DNA of 64,000 nucleotides from Pseudoxanthomonas kalamensis DSM 18571. Lineage in GTDB: Bacteria > Pseudomonadota > Gammaproteobacteria > Xanthomonadales > Xanthomonadaceae. The notes beneath the pieces are model-generated. The model made no database searches. It saw nothing but the letters and a program-made list of their open reading frames with translations, and was not told the origin of the DNA. Below, one piece after another: positions 35,608 to 43,266 of the stretch. The stretch lies in contig NZ_PDWQ01000004.1 in assembly GCF_010211745.1 (NCBI RefSeq), forward strand, positions 186,001 through 250,000. The letters are read 5' to 3'. The position numbers were made by a program, and so were the translations under genes. Position 1 is the stretch's first letter, and each line of letters opens with the position of its first letter.

Positions 35608-37560
35608 ATGACCGCCCAGCCACCATCCCTTCGACTGGATTCCGGCGCCCGCGCGTGGACGCTGGTCGCCGCCGCGGCCTGCCTGCTGCCGTTGCTGCTG
35701 CAGCTGCCGGCGATGCTGGCCTGGGGCGCGGCCGGGGTCGCTACCGTGGTGGCGATGCTGTCGTGGCAACGCCCGTTGCCGGCCTGGTTACGCGTGCTGC
35801 TGGCCATGGCCCTGCTGGCGGCGGTGTTCTGGGTCATGGGGCCGCGCCCCGGTCGCGATACCGGCTGCGCCCTGCTGGCGGTGATGCTGGCGCTGAAACC
35901 CTCCGAAACCGCCAGCCTGCGCGACGCACGCAGCCTGCTCGGCTTCGCCCTGTTCGCCCCGTTCGCCGCCTTCCTGCTCGACCAAGGCCCGCTGAGCATG
36001 GGGCTGGGCCTGCTGGCGGTGCTGACGGCCTTGCTGGCCCTGCAACGGCTGGCCGATGCCGAAGCCGGGCTGGTCACGCGCGGATTGTCTTTGCGCAGGG
36101 CATTGCCGGCGACCGGCAAACTGGTCCTGATCGGCCTGCCGCTGGCGCTGGTCGCCTTCTGGCTGTTCCCGCGGCTGGGTTCGCCGCTATGGGGCGTGCC
36201 GGAACGCGCCCTGGCCCGGCCCGGGCTGTCGGACGAAATGACGCCTGGCGAATGGATCGACCTGCTGGCCGACGACACTCCGGCCCTGCGTGCGCAGTTC
36301 TTCGGCCCGGCGCCGCCGCCGGAACAGATGTACTGGCGCGGCCCGGTGCTGTGGGACTTCGACGGCCGCCGCTGGACCCGGCCCATGGGGTTTCGCGGAC
36401 GGCCGGCCGAACCCTTCGTCGCCGGCCCGGCGCGCTGGGATTACCAGATCGAATTCGAACCCACCGACCGCCGCCAGTTGGTCGCACTGGACCTGCCGCT
36501 GGCAGCGCCGGCGCAGGCCCGCCTCGACGGCGATTACGGCCTGTTCGCCGACCGACCGCTGAGCGCGCTGAGCCGCTGGCGGCTGCAATCGGCGCCGCCG
36601 GCCCGTTACCAGCCACAACTTTCGCCCGCGCTGCGACAGCTGGCCTTGCGCCTGCCATCCGGTTACAACCCGCGCACACTGGCGCTGGCCCGGCAATGGC
36701 GAGCACAGGTCGGCAATGACGATGCCGCCATCGTCGATCGCGCCCTGCAGATGATCCGAGCCGACTTCGGCTACACCCTGACCACCCCGCTGCCGGGGCG
36801 CAACTCGGTCGACGAGTTCCTGTTCGAGCAGAAACAGGGTTACTGCGAGCATTTCAGTTCGTCCTTCGTGGTGCTGATGCGCGCAGCCAGGATTCCGGCA
36901 CGGGTGGTCACCGGCTACGTCGGCGGCTATCGCAATCCGTTCGGCGATTACTGGGTGGTCCGGCGCATGGACGCGCATGCCTGGGCAGAGGTCTGGTTGC
37001 CGCAGCGCGGCTGGGTGCGCGTGGACCCGACCGCGGCGGTGGCGCCCGAACGCATCTACGACACCCTGGAGGATCGTCTGGGCCCGCAGGCCGATGCCCT
37101 GCCCGCGCTGACCCGCTTCGTCGATTTCGGCGACTGGCTGCGACGCGGATGGAACGATCTGGTGCTGGGCTTCAACTCGCAGCGGCAGAAGATGATGCTG
37201 TCCTCGTTCGGGGTCGACGAACTGGACGAAGGCGACCTCGGCCTGTTGTTTGCGGTATTCGCGATCCTGGCGCTGGCCGGCATGGCCTGGCTGCTGGCCC
37301 GGGGCGAACGCCAGCGTGATCCCCTGCTGCGTGCCTGGCACCGGCTGGGACGGCGCTATGCCCAGCTCGGACTCGGCCGCGAACTGCATGAACCGGCGCT
37401 CACTTGGGCCGCCCGTGTCACAAAAACAACCGGCAACGAAGAGCTGTCGCTGCTCAGCCAGCGTTTCAGCAAGGCGCGCTACGCTGCCGACGTTGGGGAT
37501 ACCGCCAGACTGGTCCGGGACCTGCATCGGCATCGCCCCCGTCACAGGAGTCCGCCATGA
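35608..37560 (+). CDS. TgpA-like transglutaminase membrane protein
   Basis: 650 residues. An N-terminal bundle of about six transmembrane helices (to residue 190) anchors a periplasmic transglutaminase-like domain with Cys in KQGYCEHFSSSFVVLMR, His in RRMDAHAWAEVWLP and Asp in RVDPTAAVAP, so the catalytic triad is complete. One more helix (about 545-570) and a short cytoplasmic C-terminus follow. This matches TgpA of Pseudomonas aeruginosa, which is essential there. ATG 35608 is 1 bp behind the DUF58 stop, and its own stop overlaps the slp start (ATGA). Confidence 0.92.
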   Translation: MTAQPPSLRLDSGARAWTLVAAAACLLPLLLQLPAMLAWGAAGVATVVAMLSWQRPLPAWLRVLLAMALLAAVFWVMGPRPGRDTGCALLAVMLALKPSETASLRDARSLLGFALFAPFAAFLLDQGPLSMGLGLLAVLTALLALQRLADAEAGLVTRGLSLRRALPATGKLVLIGLPLALVAFWLFPRLGSPLWGVPERALARPGLSDEMTPGEWIDLLADDTPALRAQFFGPAPPPEQMYWRGPVLWDFDGRRWTRPMGFRGRPAEPFVAGPARWDYQIEFEPTDRRQLVALDLPLAAPAQARLDGDYGLFADRPLSALSRWRLQSAPPARYQPQLSPALRQLALRLPSGYNPRTLALARQWRAQVGNDDAAIVDRALQMIRADFGYTLTTPLPGRNSVDEFLFEQKQGYCEHFSSSFVVLMRAARIPARVVTGYVGGYRNPFGDYWVVRRMDAHAWAEVWLPQRGWVRVDPTAAVAPERIYDTLEDRLGPQADALPALTRFVDFGDWLRRGWNDLVLGFNSQRQKMMLSSFGVDELDEGDLGLLFAVFAILALAGMAWLLARGERQRDPLLRAWHRLGRRYAQLGLGRELHEPALTWAARVTKTTGNEELSLLSQRFSKARYAADVGDTARLVRDLHRHRPRHRSPP

Positions 37561-38075
37561 AAACCCGCTTCCTCCTTCTGGCCTCCGGCCTGCTGCTGCT
37601 CTCGGCCTGCGCCAGCGTGCCGCAGCCGCTGCAGGGCGACTTCGCCCAGGTCAGCCCGCGCGACTCGGTCGCCAGCGCCCAGCCCGGCGCCACCGTGCGC
37701 TGGGGCGGCAGCATCATCGAGACCGTGCCCGGCCAGGACAACACCTGCTTCCAGCTGATCTCGCGCCCGCTGAACAACTCGGGCCGTCCCGACAGTGGCG
37801 CCAGCGACGCCACCGACGGCCGCTTCATCGCCTGCCGCGCCGGCTTCTACGACCCGGCGGTCTTTGCCGAAGGCCGCGAGATCACCGTGATCGGCCGCAT
37901 CGACGGCTACCAGGACACCAAGATCGGCGACTACGACTATCGCCTGCCGCGGGTCACCGCCGACGTGATCTACCTGTGGCCGGAAGTGAGCGAAGTGCGG
38001 ACGCGCTATCCGTACTACGATCCTTTCTGGGGCCCGTACTGGGGTCCCTACTGGGGACCGCGCTGGTGGTGGTGA
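37557..38075 (+). CDS. Slp-family outer membrane lipoprotein
   Basis: 172 residues. Signal peptide with lipobox Leu-Ser-Ala-Cys (Cys18). The core (GATVRWGGSIIETVPGQDN, FYDPAVFAEGREITVIGRI) is the Slp/YeaY family, linked to starvation and stationary phase in E. coli. The C-terminus is an aromatic run of WGPY units ending in Trp-Trp-Trp. It is coupled to the transglutaminase gene by an ATGA overlap and closes this operon. Confidence 0.88.
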   Translation: MKTRFLLLASGLLLLSACASVPQPLQGDFAQVSPRDSVASAQPGATVRWGGSIIETVPGQDNTCFQLISRPLNNSGRPDSGASDATDGRFIACRAGFYDPAVFAEGREITVIGRIDGYQDTKIGDYDYRLPRVTADVIYLWPEVSEVRTRYPYYDPFWGPYWGPYWGPRWWW

Positions 38076-38100
38076 ACCGCTGACCGCTTCCTTATCCCGC

Positions 38101-38122
38101 AACGCCGCCTCCGGGCGGCGTT
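38101..38122. terminator. Bidirectional hairpin between slp and hinT
   Basis: 9-bp stem AACGCCGCC / GGCGGCGTT with loop TCCG between two convergent genes. The flanking T content is weak on both strands. Confidence 0.6.
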
Positions 38123-38135
38123 GTCGCATCCGCGA

Positions 38136-38486
38136 TCAGCCAGCGCCGAAATGCCCCAGCGGCGCACCGGCAAGCAGGTGCAGGTGGATATGGAACACGG
38201 TCTGCCCAGCGTCCTCGCGGCAGTTCATCACGACGCGGTAGCCGTTTTCGGCGAAGCCCTCGCGGCGCGCATATTCGGCCGCGGCCAGCGCCAGCTTGCC
38301 GATCAGATGCGCCTGCTCCGGCTGCAGGTCGTCAAGCGTCGGGATCAACTCATTCTTCGGAATGAACAACACGTGCACTGGCGCCTGCGGCGCGATGTCC
38401 TTGAAGCCCAGCACATCGTCGTCCTCGTAGACGATGGTGGCGGGGATTTCGCGGCGAATGATCTTGCCGAAGAGGGTGTCGTTCAT
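38136..38486 (-). CDS. hinT: HIT-family nucleotide hydrolase (HinT)
   Basis: 116-residue purine nucleoside phosphoramidase. The start at ATG 38486 gives MNDTLFGKIIRREIPATIVYEDDD. The histidine triad is in GQTVFHIHLHLLAGAPLGHF. Conserved APVHVLFIPKNELIPTLDDL is present. It is convergent with slp and lies behind the cassette-like insertion, separated from it by a REP-type palindrome. Confidence 0.95.
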   Translation of the reverse strand: MNDTLFGKIIRREIPATIVYEDDDVLGFKDIAPQAPVHVLFIPKNELIPTLDDLQPEQAHLIGKLALAAAEYARREGFAENGYRVVMNCREDAGQTVFHIHLHLLAGAPLGHFGAG

Positions 38487-38521
38487 GGCGTCATATCTTC
38501 CTGAATCCGGAATCGCTTCAT

Positions 38522-38543
38522 TGTAGGAGCGGCGTGAGCCGCG
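38522..38543. repeat. REP-type palindrome
   Basis: TGTAGGAGCGGC-GTGA-GCCGCGA: a GTAGGAGCGG head and a GCGGC/GCCGC stem, the form of the abundant extragenic REP elements of Xanthomonadaceae and Pseudomonas. A single copy was found in this window. Confidence 0.6.
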
Positions 38544-38561
38544 AATGCGTTTCATCCAGGC

Positions 38562-38618
38562 GTGTCGCCCGAATCATGCTGCGTCATTTGACGGCGTAAG
38601 CTTTAATGGCCGTTAGCA
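38562..38618 (-). repeat. Possible decayed attC site behind cassette 2
   Basis: Read on the minus strand, it starts with TGCTAAC overlapping the end of the cassette-2 gene, has a CGTCA-AA-TGACG inner inverted repeat, and ends where a core GTTRRRY would be expected but is not present (GACACG). Length and layout fit a 57-bp attC, but the conserved core is lost. Confidence 0.3.
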
Positions 38619-38983
38619 CCCAGCCTGAGATAGGCGTCAAGGATCGCTTCTCGATAAGGCGCTGGAAGCACATCATAGTCTTGCGCCCGCTCCGCCAGCT
38701 TCAAGTCCAGGTTGGTAGACGTGTCGTACCCAGACGCCACTGCACGCAGAACCAGCAACGTACACGTTACAAATTCCCGCTCATGTCCTGGTTTCAAGGA
38801 ATTCGCACAAAGCTCAATAACCTCGTAAGGATGCCAGTAGAGCCCTTCAGTCAGGTGATGGCTTGGACCAGCAACCAGCTTTTTGAGTTCTTCAAAGTGA
38901 ATGTCGGCGTCAACACCGTAGTCGCACTCAGCAATAAACATCAATTCTGAGGGCGTTAGTGATTGAAGAAGCTCATCGAGCAT
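38603..38983 (-). CDS. Cassette-borne hypothetical protein (126 aa)
   Basis: Unrecognised protein. ATG 38983 (MLDELLQSLTPSELMFIAE) lies 10 nt behind the attC core, the usual spacing for cassette genes; an in-frame GTG at 39001 would start inside attC and is less likely. The sequence is soluble, mildly acidic and helical in appearance, with three Cys and a YGVDADIHFEEL segment. Base composition is far less GC-rich than the neighbours, pointing to transfer. Cassette genes often encode toxins, antitoxins, immunity or small modifying enzymes, but nothing here identifies which. Confidence 0.7.
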   Translation of the reverse strand: MLDELLQSLTPSELMFIAECDYGVDADIHFEELKKLVAGPSHHLTEGLYWHPYEVIELCANSLKPGHEREFVTCTLLVLRAVASGYDTSTNLDLKLAERAQDYDVLPAPYREAILDAYLRLGANGH

Positions 38984-38992
38984 TGATCTGGG

Positions 38993-39052
38993 CGCAAACA
39001 CCTGAATTAAGCCGTGCCGTGAAGCGACGTTAGCCTGAATGAGTTGTTAGGT
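38993..39052 (-). repeat. attC recombination site (59-base element)
   Basis: 60 bp on the minus strand. It begins with the inverse core ACCTAAC (39052-39046) and ends with the core-like GTTTGCG (38999-38993). Between them, ACTCATTCAGGC, CGTCGCTTCACGGCACG and GGCTTAATTCAGG match the classic aadA-type attC in order and spacing without gaps; differences are mostly C-to-T and G-to-A transitions, suggesting slow decay. Confidence 0.85.
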
Positions 39053-39060
39053 CACATAGA

Positions 39061-39201
39061 TTAGCGCCGCTCGAATTCTTTGAGCATGACGCTGTGCAAG
39101 TGCTCAACTTGAGCTTGCAACCTGTTCACTGCCTTCTTTGTATCTACGAGATATCCGATTGCAAAGGCGAGACCAATGAGTGTAAGCACTTGAAACCACA
39201 T
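39061..39201 (-). CDS. Cassette-borne small membrane protein (46 aa)
   Basis: 46-residue reading frame: MWFQVLTLIGLAFAIGYLVD forms one transmembrane helix, followed by a 26-residue tail with heptad-like leucines and valines (VNRLQAQVEHLHSVML), a likely short coiled coil. GGAGAGAGG precedes the ATG. The TAA is 9 nt before the attC inverse core, the standard cassette layout. It begins about 30 nt behind a GTTAGGC core. Function unknown. Confidence 0.65.
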   Translation of the reverse strand: MWFQVLTLIGLAFAIGYLVDTKKAVNRLQAQVEHLHSVMLKEFERR

Positions 39202-39244
39202 GACCTCTCTCCAATTTCACTCTCTCTATGGAGCCTAACGCGCC

Positions 39245-39844
39245 CTACAACGTCATTTCGCTGCGCGAGCCGAAGGCGTGCTGCAGCGTGCCGCGATCGA
39301 CGTATTCCAGTTCGCCGCCGAGCGGTACGCCGTGGGCCAGCCGGCTCGGGCGCACGCCGTGCTGGCGCGCCAGTTGCGCCAGGTAGTGCGCGGTGGCCTC
39401 GCCTTCCACGGTCGGATTGGTGGCGATGATCAGTTCGGCGACCTCGCCTTCGGCCAGCCGCGCCGACAACCGGTCCAGACCGAGTTCGGCCGGGCCGATG
39501 CCGTCCAGCGGCGACAGCCGCCCCTGCAGCACGAAATACACGCCACGGAAACCGGTCGCCTGTTCGATCACCAGCCGGTCGGCCGGCGATTCGACCACGC
39601 ACATCAGCTGCCGGTCGCGGCTGGCGCTGGCGCAGATCGCGCACAGATCGCCCTCGGTGAAGTCGCGGCATTGCACGCAATGCCCCACCCGCTCCATCGC
39701 CGCCTCCAGCGCTTCGGCCAACCGCCGCCCGCCTTCGCGCTCGCGTTCCAGCAGGTGGTAAGCCATGCGCTGGGCGGACTTCTGCCCGACGCCGGGCAGC
39801 ACCTTCAGCGCCTCGATCAGTTGTTCCAGCAACGAAGCCGTCAT
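39245..39844 (-). CDS. recR: Recombination mediator RecR
   Basis: 199-residue ring-forming protein that acts with RecO in gap repair. The N-terminal helix-hairpin-helix ([22 protein letters not shown]), the four-cysteine zinc site ([16 protein letters not shown]) and the Toprim domain ([30 protein letters not shown]) are all present. It is the last gene of dnaX-ebfC-recR; the cassette-like insertion starts directly behind its stop. Confidence 0.97.
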   Translation of the reverse strand: MTASLLEQLIEALKVLPGVGQKSAQRMAYHLLEREREGGRRLAEALEAAMERVGHCVQCRDFTEGDLCAICASASRDRQLMCVVESPADRLVIEQATGFRGVYFVLQGRLSPLDGIGPAELGLDRLSARLAEGEVAELIIATNPTVEGEATAHYLAQLARQHGVRPSRLAHGVPLGGELEYVDRGTLQHAFGSRSEMTL

Positions 39845-39904
39845 TGCGCTCGCCGTGCCCTGTATTCGCCCGATGCCGTTCCCCGCCGTTGACGGGAAGC
39901 GGAA

Positions 39905-40225
39905 TCAGAACGGCAGCTTCATTCCCGGCGGCAGCGGCATGCCGGCGGTAGCCGAGCCCATCCGGTCCTTGGTTTCGGCATCGACCTTGTTGGAAGCGTC
40001 GTTGAAGGCGGCGGCGATCAGGTCTTCCAGCATCTCCGCATCGGACAGCACCGACGGGTCGATCCGCACCTTGCGGCATTCCTTGCTGCCGGTCAGGGTC
40101 ACGCTGACCATGCCGCCGCCGGCGCTGCCGGTGATTTCCAGCTTGGCCAGTTCTTCCTGGGCGCGCTGCAGGTTTTCCTGCATCTTCTGCGCCTGCTGCA
40201 TCAGTTGGGCGATGTTTCCACGCAT
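39905..40225 (-). CDS. ebfC: YbaB/EbfC family nucleoid-associated protein
   Basis: 106-residue DNA-binding dimer. It starts [20 protein letters not shown] and contains [20 protein letters not shown] and [25 protein letters not shown], the family core. It ends [10 protein letters not shown], as usual. It sits 5 bp behind dnaX and 60 bp before recR, the near-universal dnaX-ebfC-recR operon. Confidence 0.96.
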   Translation of the reverse strand: MRGNIAQLMQQAQKMQENLQRAQEELAKLEITGSAGGGMVSVTLTGSKECRKVRIDPSVLSDAEMLEDLIAAAFNDASNKVDAETKDRMGSATAGMPLPPGMKLPF

Positions 40226-40230
40226 GGGGT

Positions 40231-41916
40231 CTATTCCTCGAAGGGACGGATGGAGTCCGGCACGAGCCTGGCGCCGCGCTGCTCGATCAGCCGCTGCACG
40301 TCCGGGTGGTTCATGAAACTTTCTTCGGCCGCGCTCTGGCGCTCGTCGCGCTCGCGGTGGTTGCGCTGCTGCAGGGTTTCGCCTTTGGCACCGCCGGTGT
40401 CGAACACGATCTTCGGCATCCCGCCCAACGCCGGCGCCAGCGCTTCGGCCAGGTCTCCGACCGAACGCTCGGTGCGCAGGTATTCGAATCCGGGCGCCAG
40501 CGACAGCCGCAGCACCGCGTCGGCGTAACCGGCGAAGGCGGCATTGGCAGCTAGTTCGCGCGACGGCCCCTTCAGCGCACAGGCGCCGACCAGATCCAGC
40601 CACTGTTCGGCATCGCGGATCTGGCGCGACGGCACAGCCGCGGGCTCAACCTTGCGTTCCACGGGCGGCGGCGGAACCGCGGCAGGCGCGGGTTCGGCCA
40701 CAGGCGACGTCGCCGCCCTGGCAGCGGCAGCCGGCGCGGCCGGCGTCTTGCCGCCTTTGGCTCCACCTTCCTGTGCCTGCGGCGCGGGCGTCGCCGCGGC
40801 AGGTGTTGCCGGCGCCATCGCCGTCATGTCGCCGGCCTGGGCCGGGCGGAACGCCAGCATCCGCAGCAGGCTCATCTCGAAGCCGGCACGCGCGCTGGGC
40901 GCCAGGTACAGGTCGCGGCGGCCGTTCAGCGCCATCTGGTACCACAGCTGCACCACTTCCGGCCGCAGGCGATCCGCGAAGGCGTCCACCTCGATGCCGT
41001 CGGCCTCGATCTCGGCCCCATTGACCAGCTGGCGGACCTGGATCCGGTGCAGGGCCTCGGCCAGCGCCTCCAGCACCCCGCCCCAGTCCGGGGAAAATTC
41101 GGCCAACCGGGCCACCGTCGCCAGCAGCGTGACGCCATCGCCATCTGCCAGCGCCGCCAGCAAGGCGTTGACCTGAGTGCGGTCGACCGTGCCCAGCATC
41201 GCCGCCACGGTGGCGTCATCCAGCTTGCCGCCGGCATAGGCGATGGCCTGGTCCAGCAGCGACAGGCCGTCGCGCAGCGAGCCGTCGGCGGCCTTGGCGA
41301 TCTGGCGCACGGCGCCGTCGTCGGCCTCGATGCCCTCGGCGGCCAGGATCTTGCCGATCTGCCCGGAAATCTGCGCCTCGTCCAGCCGTTTCAGGTTGAA
41401 CTGCAGGCAGCGCGACAGTACCGTCACCGGCAGCTTCTGCGGGTCGGTGGTGGCCAGCAGGAACTTGACGTGCTCAGGCGGCTCTTCCAGCGTCTTCAGC
41501 AGCGCATTGAACGCCGCCTTCGACAGCATGTGCACTTCGTCGATCAGATAGACCTTGAACTTGCCGCGCGAAGGCATGTACTGCGCGTTCTCGATCACCT
41601 CGCGCACGTCGTCCACGCCGGTGTTGCTGGCCGCATCGATCTCCAGCAGGTCGATGTAGCGGCCGCTGTCGATATCCAGGCAGGCCGCGCATTCGCCGCA
41701 GGGCTCGGCGCTGGTGCCGCGTTCGCAGTTCAGCGACTTGGCGAAGATGCGCGCGATGGTGGTCTTGCCGACCCCGCGGGTGCCGGTGAACAGGAAGGCG
41801 TGGTGAACGCGGCCACTGTCCAGCGCATTGGTCAGGGCACGGACGACGTGCTCCTGGCCGACCAGTTCGGAAAAGCGCCGGGGCCGCCACTTACGGGCGA
41901 GGACGAGATACGACAT
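40231..41916 (-). CDS. dnaX: DNA polymerase III subunits tau/gamma
   Basis: Clamp-loader ATPase and holoenzyme organiser. 561 residues. Walker [10 protein letters not shown] (45-53), zinc ligands Cys64, Cys73, Cys76 and Cys79, Walker [10 protein letters not shown], and the SRC motif VLSRCLQF. An Ala/Pro-rich linker (about 365-440) leads to the tau C-terminal domain that contacts DnaB and alpha. Length is shorter than E. coli (643). No obvious A-rich slippery frameshift site was seen where gamma would end, so gamma may not be made. It is first in dnaX-ebfC-recR; its promoter predicts a leaderless message. Confidence 0.96.
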   Translation of the reverse strand: MSYLVLARKWRPRRFSELVGQEHVVRALTNALDSGRVHHAFLFTGTRGVGKTTIARIFAKSLNCERGTSAEPCGECAACLDIDSGRYIDLLEIDAASNTGVDDVREVIENAQYMPSRGKFKVYLIDEVHMLSKAAFNALLKTLEEPPEHVKFLLATTDPQKLPVTVLSRCLQFNLKRLDEAQISGQIGKILAAEGIEADDGAVRQIAKAADGSLRDGLSLLDQAIAYAGGKLDDATVAAMLGTVDRTQVNALLAALADGDGVTLLATVARLAEFSPDWGGVLEALAEALHRIQVRQLVNGAEIEADGIEVDAFADRLRPEVVQLWYQMALNGRRDLYLAPSARAGFEMSLLRMLAFRPAQAGDMTAMAPATPAAATPAPQAQEGGAKGGKTPAAPAAAARAATSPVAEPAPAAVPPPPVERKVEPAAVPSRQIRDAEQWLDLVGACALKGPSRELAANAAFAGYADAVLRLSLAPGFEYLRTERSVGDLAEALAPALGGMPKIVFDTGGAKGETLQQRNHRERDERQSAAEESFMNHPDVQRLIEQRGARLVPDSIRPFEE

Positions 41917-41922
41917 CTGTCC

Positions 41923-41951
41923 ATTGTGCCCCGCCAGGCAGATCGTTCCAA
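41923..41951 (-). promoter_or_regulatory. Predicted dnaX promoter (leaderless)
   Basis: Minus strand: -35 TTGGAA (41946-41951), 17-bp spacer, -10 CACAAT (41923-41928). Only 6 nt (GGACAG) separate the -10 from the dnaX ATG, so transcription would begin at or next to the start codon. Confidence 0.5.
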
Positions 41952-42031
41952 GGACGGATTCACCGCGCCCGCCATCACCGGGCCGGATGAACGGACCCGC
42001 GCCCGTTCCTGCCGCCCCAGACGCCGGGGGC

Positions 42032-42060
42032 TCGCAATAAATGCCTGTGCCCGCTAGAAT
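42032..42060 (+). promoter_or_regulatory. Predicted promoter of tRNA-Ser(GGA)
   Basis: -35 TCGCAA (42032-42037), 17-bp spacer, -10 TAGAAT (42055-42060), then a GC-rich discriminator. Predicted leader is about 35 nt. Confidence 0.5.
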
Positions 42061-42101
42061 TTGCGCCCCTGAATGGCGTCCGGATGGCCGTATTCGGGTC
42101 C

Positions 42102-42194
42102 GGAGAGGTGTCCGAGTGGTTGAAGGAGCACGCCTGGAAAGTGTGTAAGCGTCTAAACCGCGCTTCGGGGGTTCGAATCCCCCTCTCTCCGCCA
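42102..42194 (+). tRNA. tRNA-Ser (anticodon GGA)
   Basis: 93-nt class II tRNA. The acceptor GGAGAGG pairs with TCTCTCC (one G-U), discriminator G and encoded CCA follow. The anticodon loop CTGGAAA gives GGA, reading UCC/UCU. A long variable arm and the T-loop GGGTTCGAATCCC are present. The gene lies between dnaX and the 4.5S RNA gene, as in several bacteria, but with an ABC exporter inserted. Confidence 0.96.
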
Positions 42195-42287
42195 GTTATC
42201 CAACAGGTAGTGGCTCCGGCCAAGCAATTCCGGAACTCCCCTACTAAAAGACCTACCACGCCTGATGTACTGGGCCATGTGGGCGAG

Positions 42288-42320
42288 AAGGCCACCCGTC
42301 GAGGTGGCCTTTTTGTTGTT
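42288..42320 (+). terminator. Rho-independent terminator
   Basis: 9-bp stem AAGGCCACC / GGTGGCCTT with loop CGTCGA, followed by TTTTGTTGTT. It ends transcription from the tRNA-Ser side. Confidence 0.85.
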
Positions 42321-42565
42321 CAGAGCTTGGCCCGCTGGCTCTCGGTCGCCTCTCGCTTCGCGTCCCGCTCCGCCTTGATCTTGGCAGTCAAGATACTCAT
42401 GGTTCCCACGTTGGGACCACCCAATGTCGGTAGCTTCGCCATCGTCATGTCCGGGCTCTCCAGCTTCACGAACGTTCCCACCGGCAACTTGGTTACGTCT
42501 GTAAGGTACCCCCCCCGATTCAACCAATGATCGCGGCGATCTGCCCGGCCCGCACGGCAACGCAT
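42320..42565 (-). pseudogene. Possible gene fragment behind tRNA-Ser
   Basis: An open frame of 81 codons whose last 60 (from LTDVTKLPVGTFVKLESPD to KIKAERDAKREATESQRAKL) read like the end of a real protein: Lys/Glu-rich helix at the C-terminus and a GGPNVGTMSI loop. The first 20 codons are Arg/Cys-rich and look non-coding, and the boundary coincides with a run of eight G residues on the coding strand, so a frameshift or truncation is likely. No family was recognised. The rest of the 42195-42576 interval holds the terminator and nothing else identifiable. Confidence 0.25.
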
Positions 42566-42576
42566 AGCGGCTCGGT

Positions 42577-43266
42577 TCAGCCCTTTACCAGTCGACCATC
42601 CTGCATGTGCAACAGGCGATCAAAGACATCCAGCGATCGTTGATCATGGGTGACACACAGCACGCTGGTTCCCTGTTCCCGGGCAATCCTGCCAAACAGT
42701 TCGAAGACCTGCCGGCCTCGCCTTGAATCAAGCGCAGCCGTCGGCTCATCGGCCAGGACCAGCTGCGGGCGATTGGCCAGCGCCCGAGCGACGGCCACAC
42801 GCTGTTGCTCTCCGCCCGACAATTGCCGCGGCAGGTTGTTTTCGCGATGGATGACATCCAGATATTCGAGGAGTTCCCGACTGCGGCGAGCGGCATCCTC
42901 GCTGTCCTTGCCGTCGACCTCCATTGCGATTTGCACGTTCTCTCGCGCGCTGAGGAACGGAATCAGGTTTGCCTTCTGGAACACGAAACCAATATGCCGA
43001 CGCCGGAAGGATCGCAACCGCGAACCGGCAGTGTCATCGGGATTGATCGCCTGGCCGGCAACGAACACCTCACCGCTCGTGGGCGGTTCCAGCAATCCTG
43101 CTATCAAAAGCAGAGTGGTCTTTCCGCATCCGCTGGGGCCAAGCAATGCGGCAAGCCCTCCCGTTTCCAGCTTCAGGTCGATTCCGTCCAATGCGGTGAC
43201 TTGCGTGTCGCCCGAACCATAGACCTTACGGACTCCGCGCATTTCCAGCGGGCACGGGCGGCTCAC
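42577..43266 (-). CDS. ABC exporter ATP-binding protein (MacB/DevA type)
   Basis: 229 residues with a GTG start at 43266 that overlaps the permease stop (GTGA). Walker A GPSGCGKTTL, signature LSGGEQQRVAVARAL, Walker B LVLADEPTAALD and the switch His in CVTHDQRSLDVFDR are complete. The order HlyD-permease-ATPase with overlapping genes is the DevBCA type of tripartite exporter, which moves substrates from the periplasm or inner membrane outward. A TolC-like outer-membrane partner is not encoded here. Less GC-rich than the neighbouring core genes. Confidence 0.93.
   Translation of the reverse strand: MSRPCPLEMRGVRKVYGSGDTQVTALDGIDLKLETGGLAALLGPSGCGKTTLLLIAGLLEPPTSGEVFVAGQAINPDDTAGSRLRSFRRRHIGFVFQKANLIPFLSARENVQIAMEVDGKDSEDAARRSRELLEYLDVIHRENNLPRQLSGGEQQRVAVARALANRPQLVLADEPTAALDSRRGRQVFELFGRIAREQGTSVLCVTHDQRSLDVFDRLLHMQDGRLVKG

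Larger units (their letters stand above)
38562..39239 (-). mobile_element. Integron-cassette-like insertion without integrase
   Basis: Two small genes on the minus strand are separated by a well-formed attC site. The left end of the array (in reading direction) is a core-type GTTAGGC at 39239-39233, only about 6 bp behind the recR stop; the far end is a decayed site before the REP element. GC is visibly lower than the surroundings (26 of 60 bases at 38881-38940). No integrase gene is present in the window. The layout matches a CALIN (attC cluster lacking an integrase) or cassettes inserted at a secondary site. Confidence 0.7.

Noticed and set aside
37990-38075. WGPY units at the Slp C-terminus as a DNA tandem repeat
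   Set aside because: Only three imperfect units within the reading frame; a protein compositional feature, not a repeat element.
38520-38545. GTAGGAGCGGC palindrome as part of a CRISPR or an insertion-sequence end
   Set aside because: Only one copy, no spacers, and its form is that of a common REP element.
42153-42560. Minus-strand frame of 135 codons running into tRNA-Ser
   Set aside because: It overlaps the tRNA and the terminator, and its composition is that of a shadow frame.
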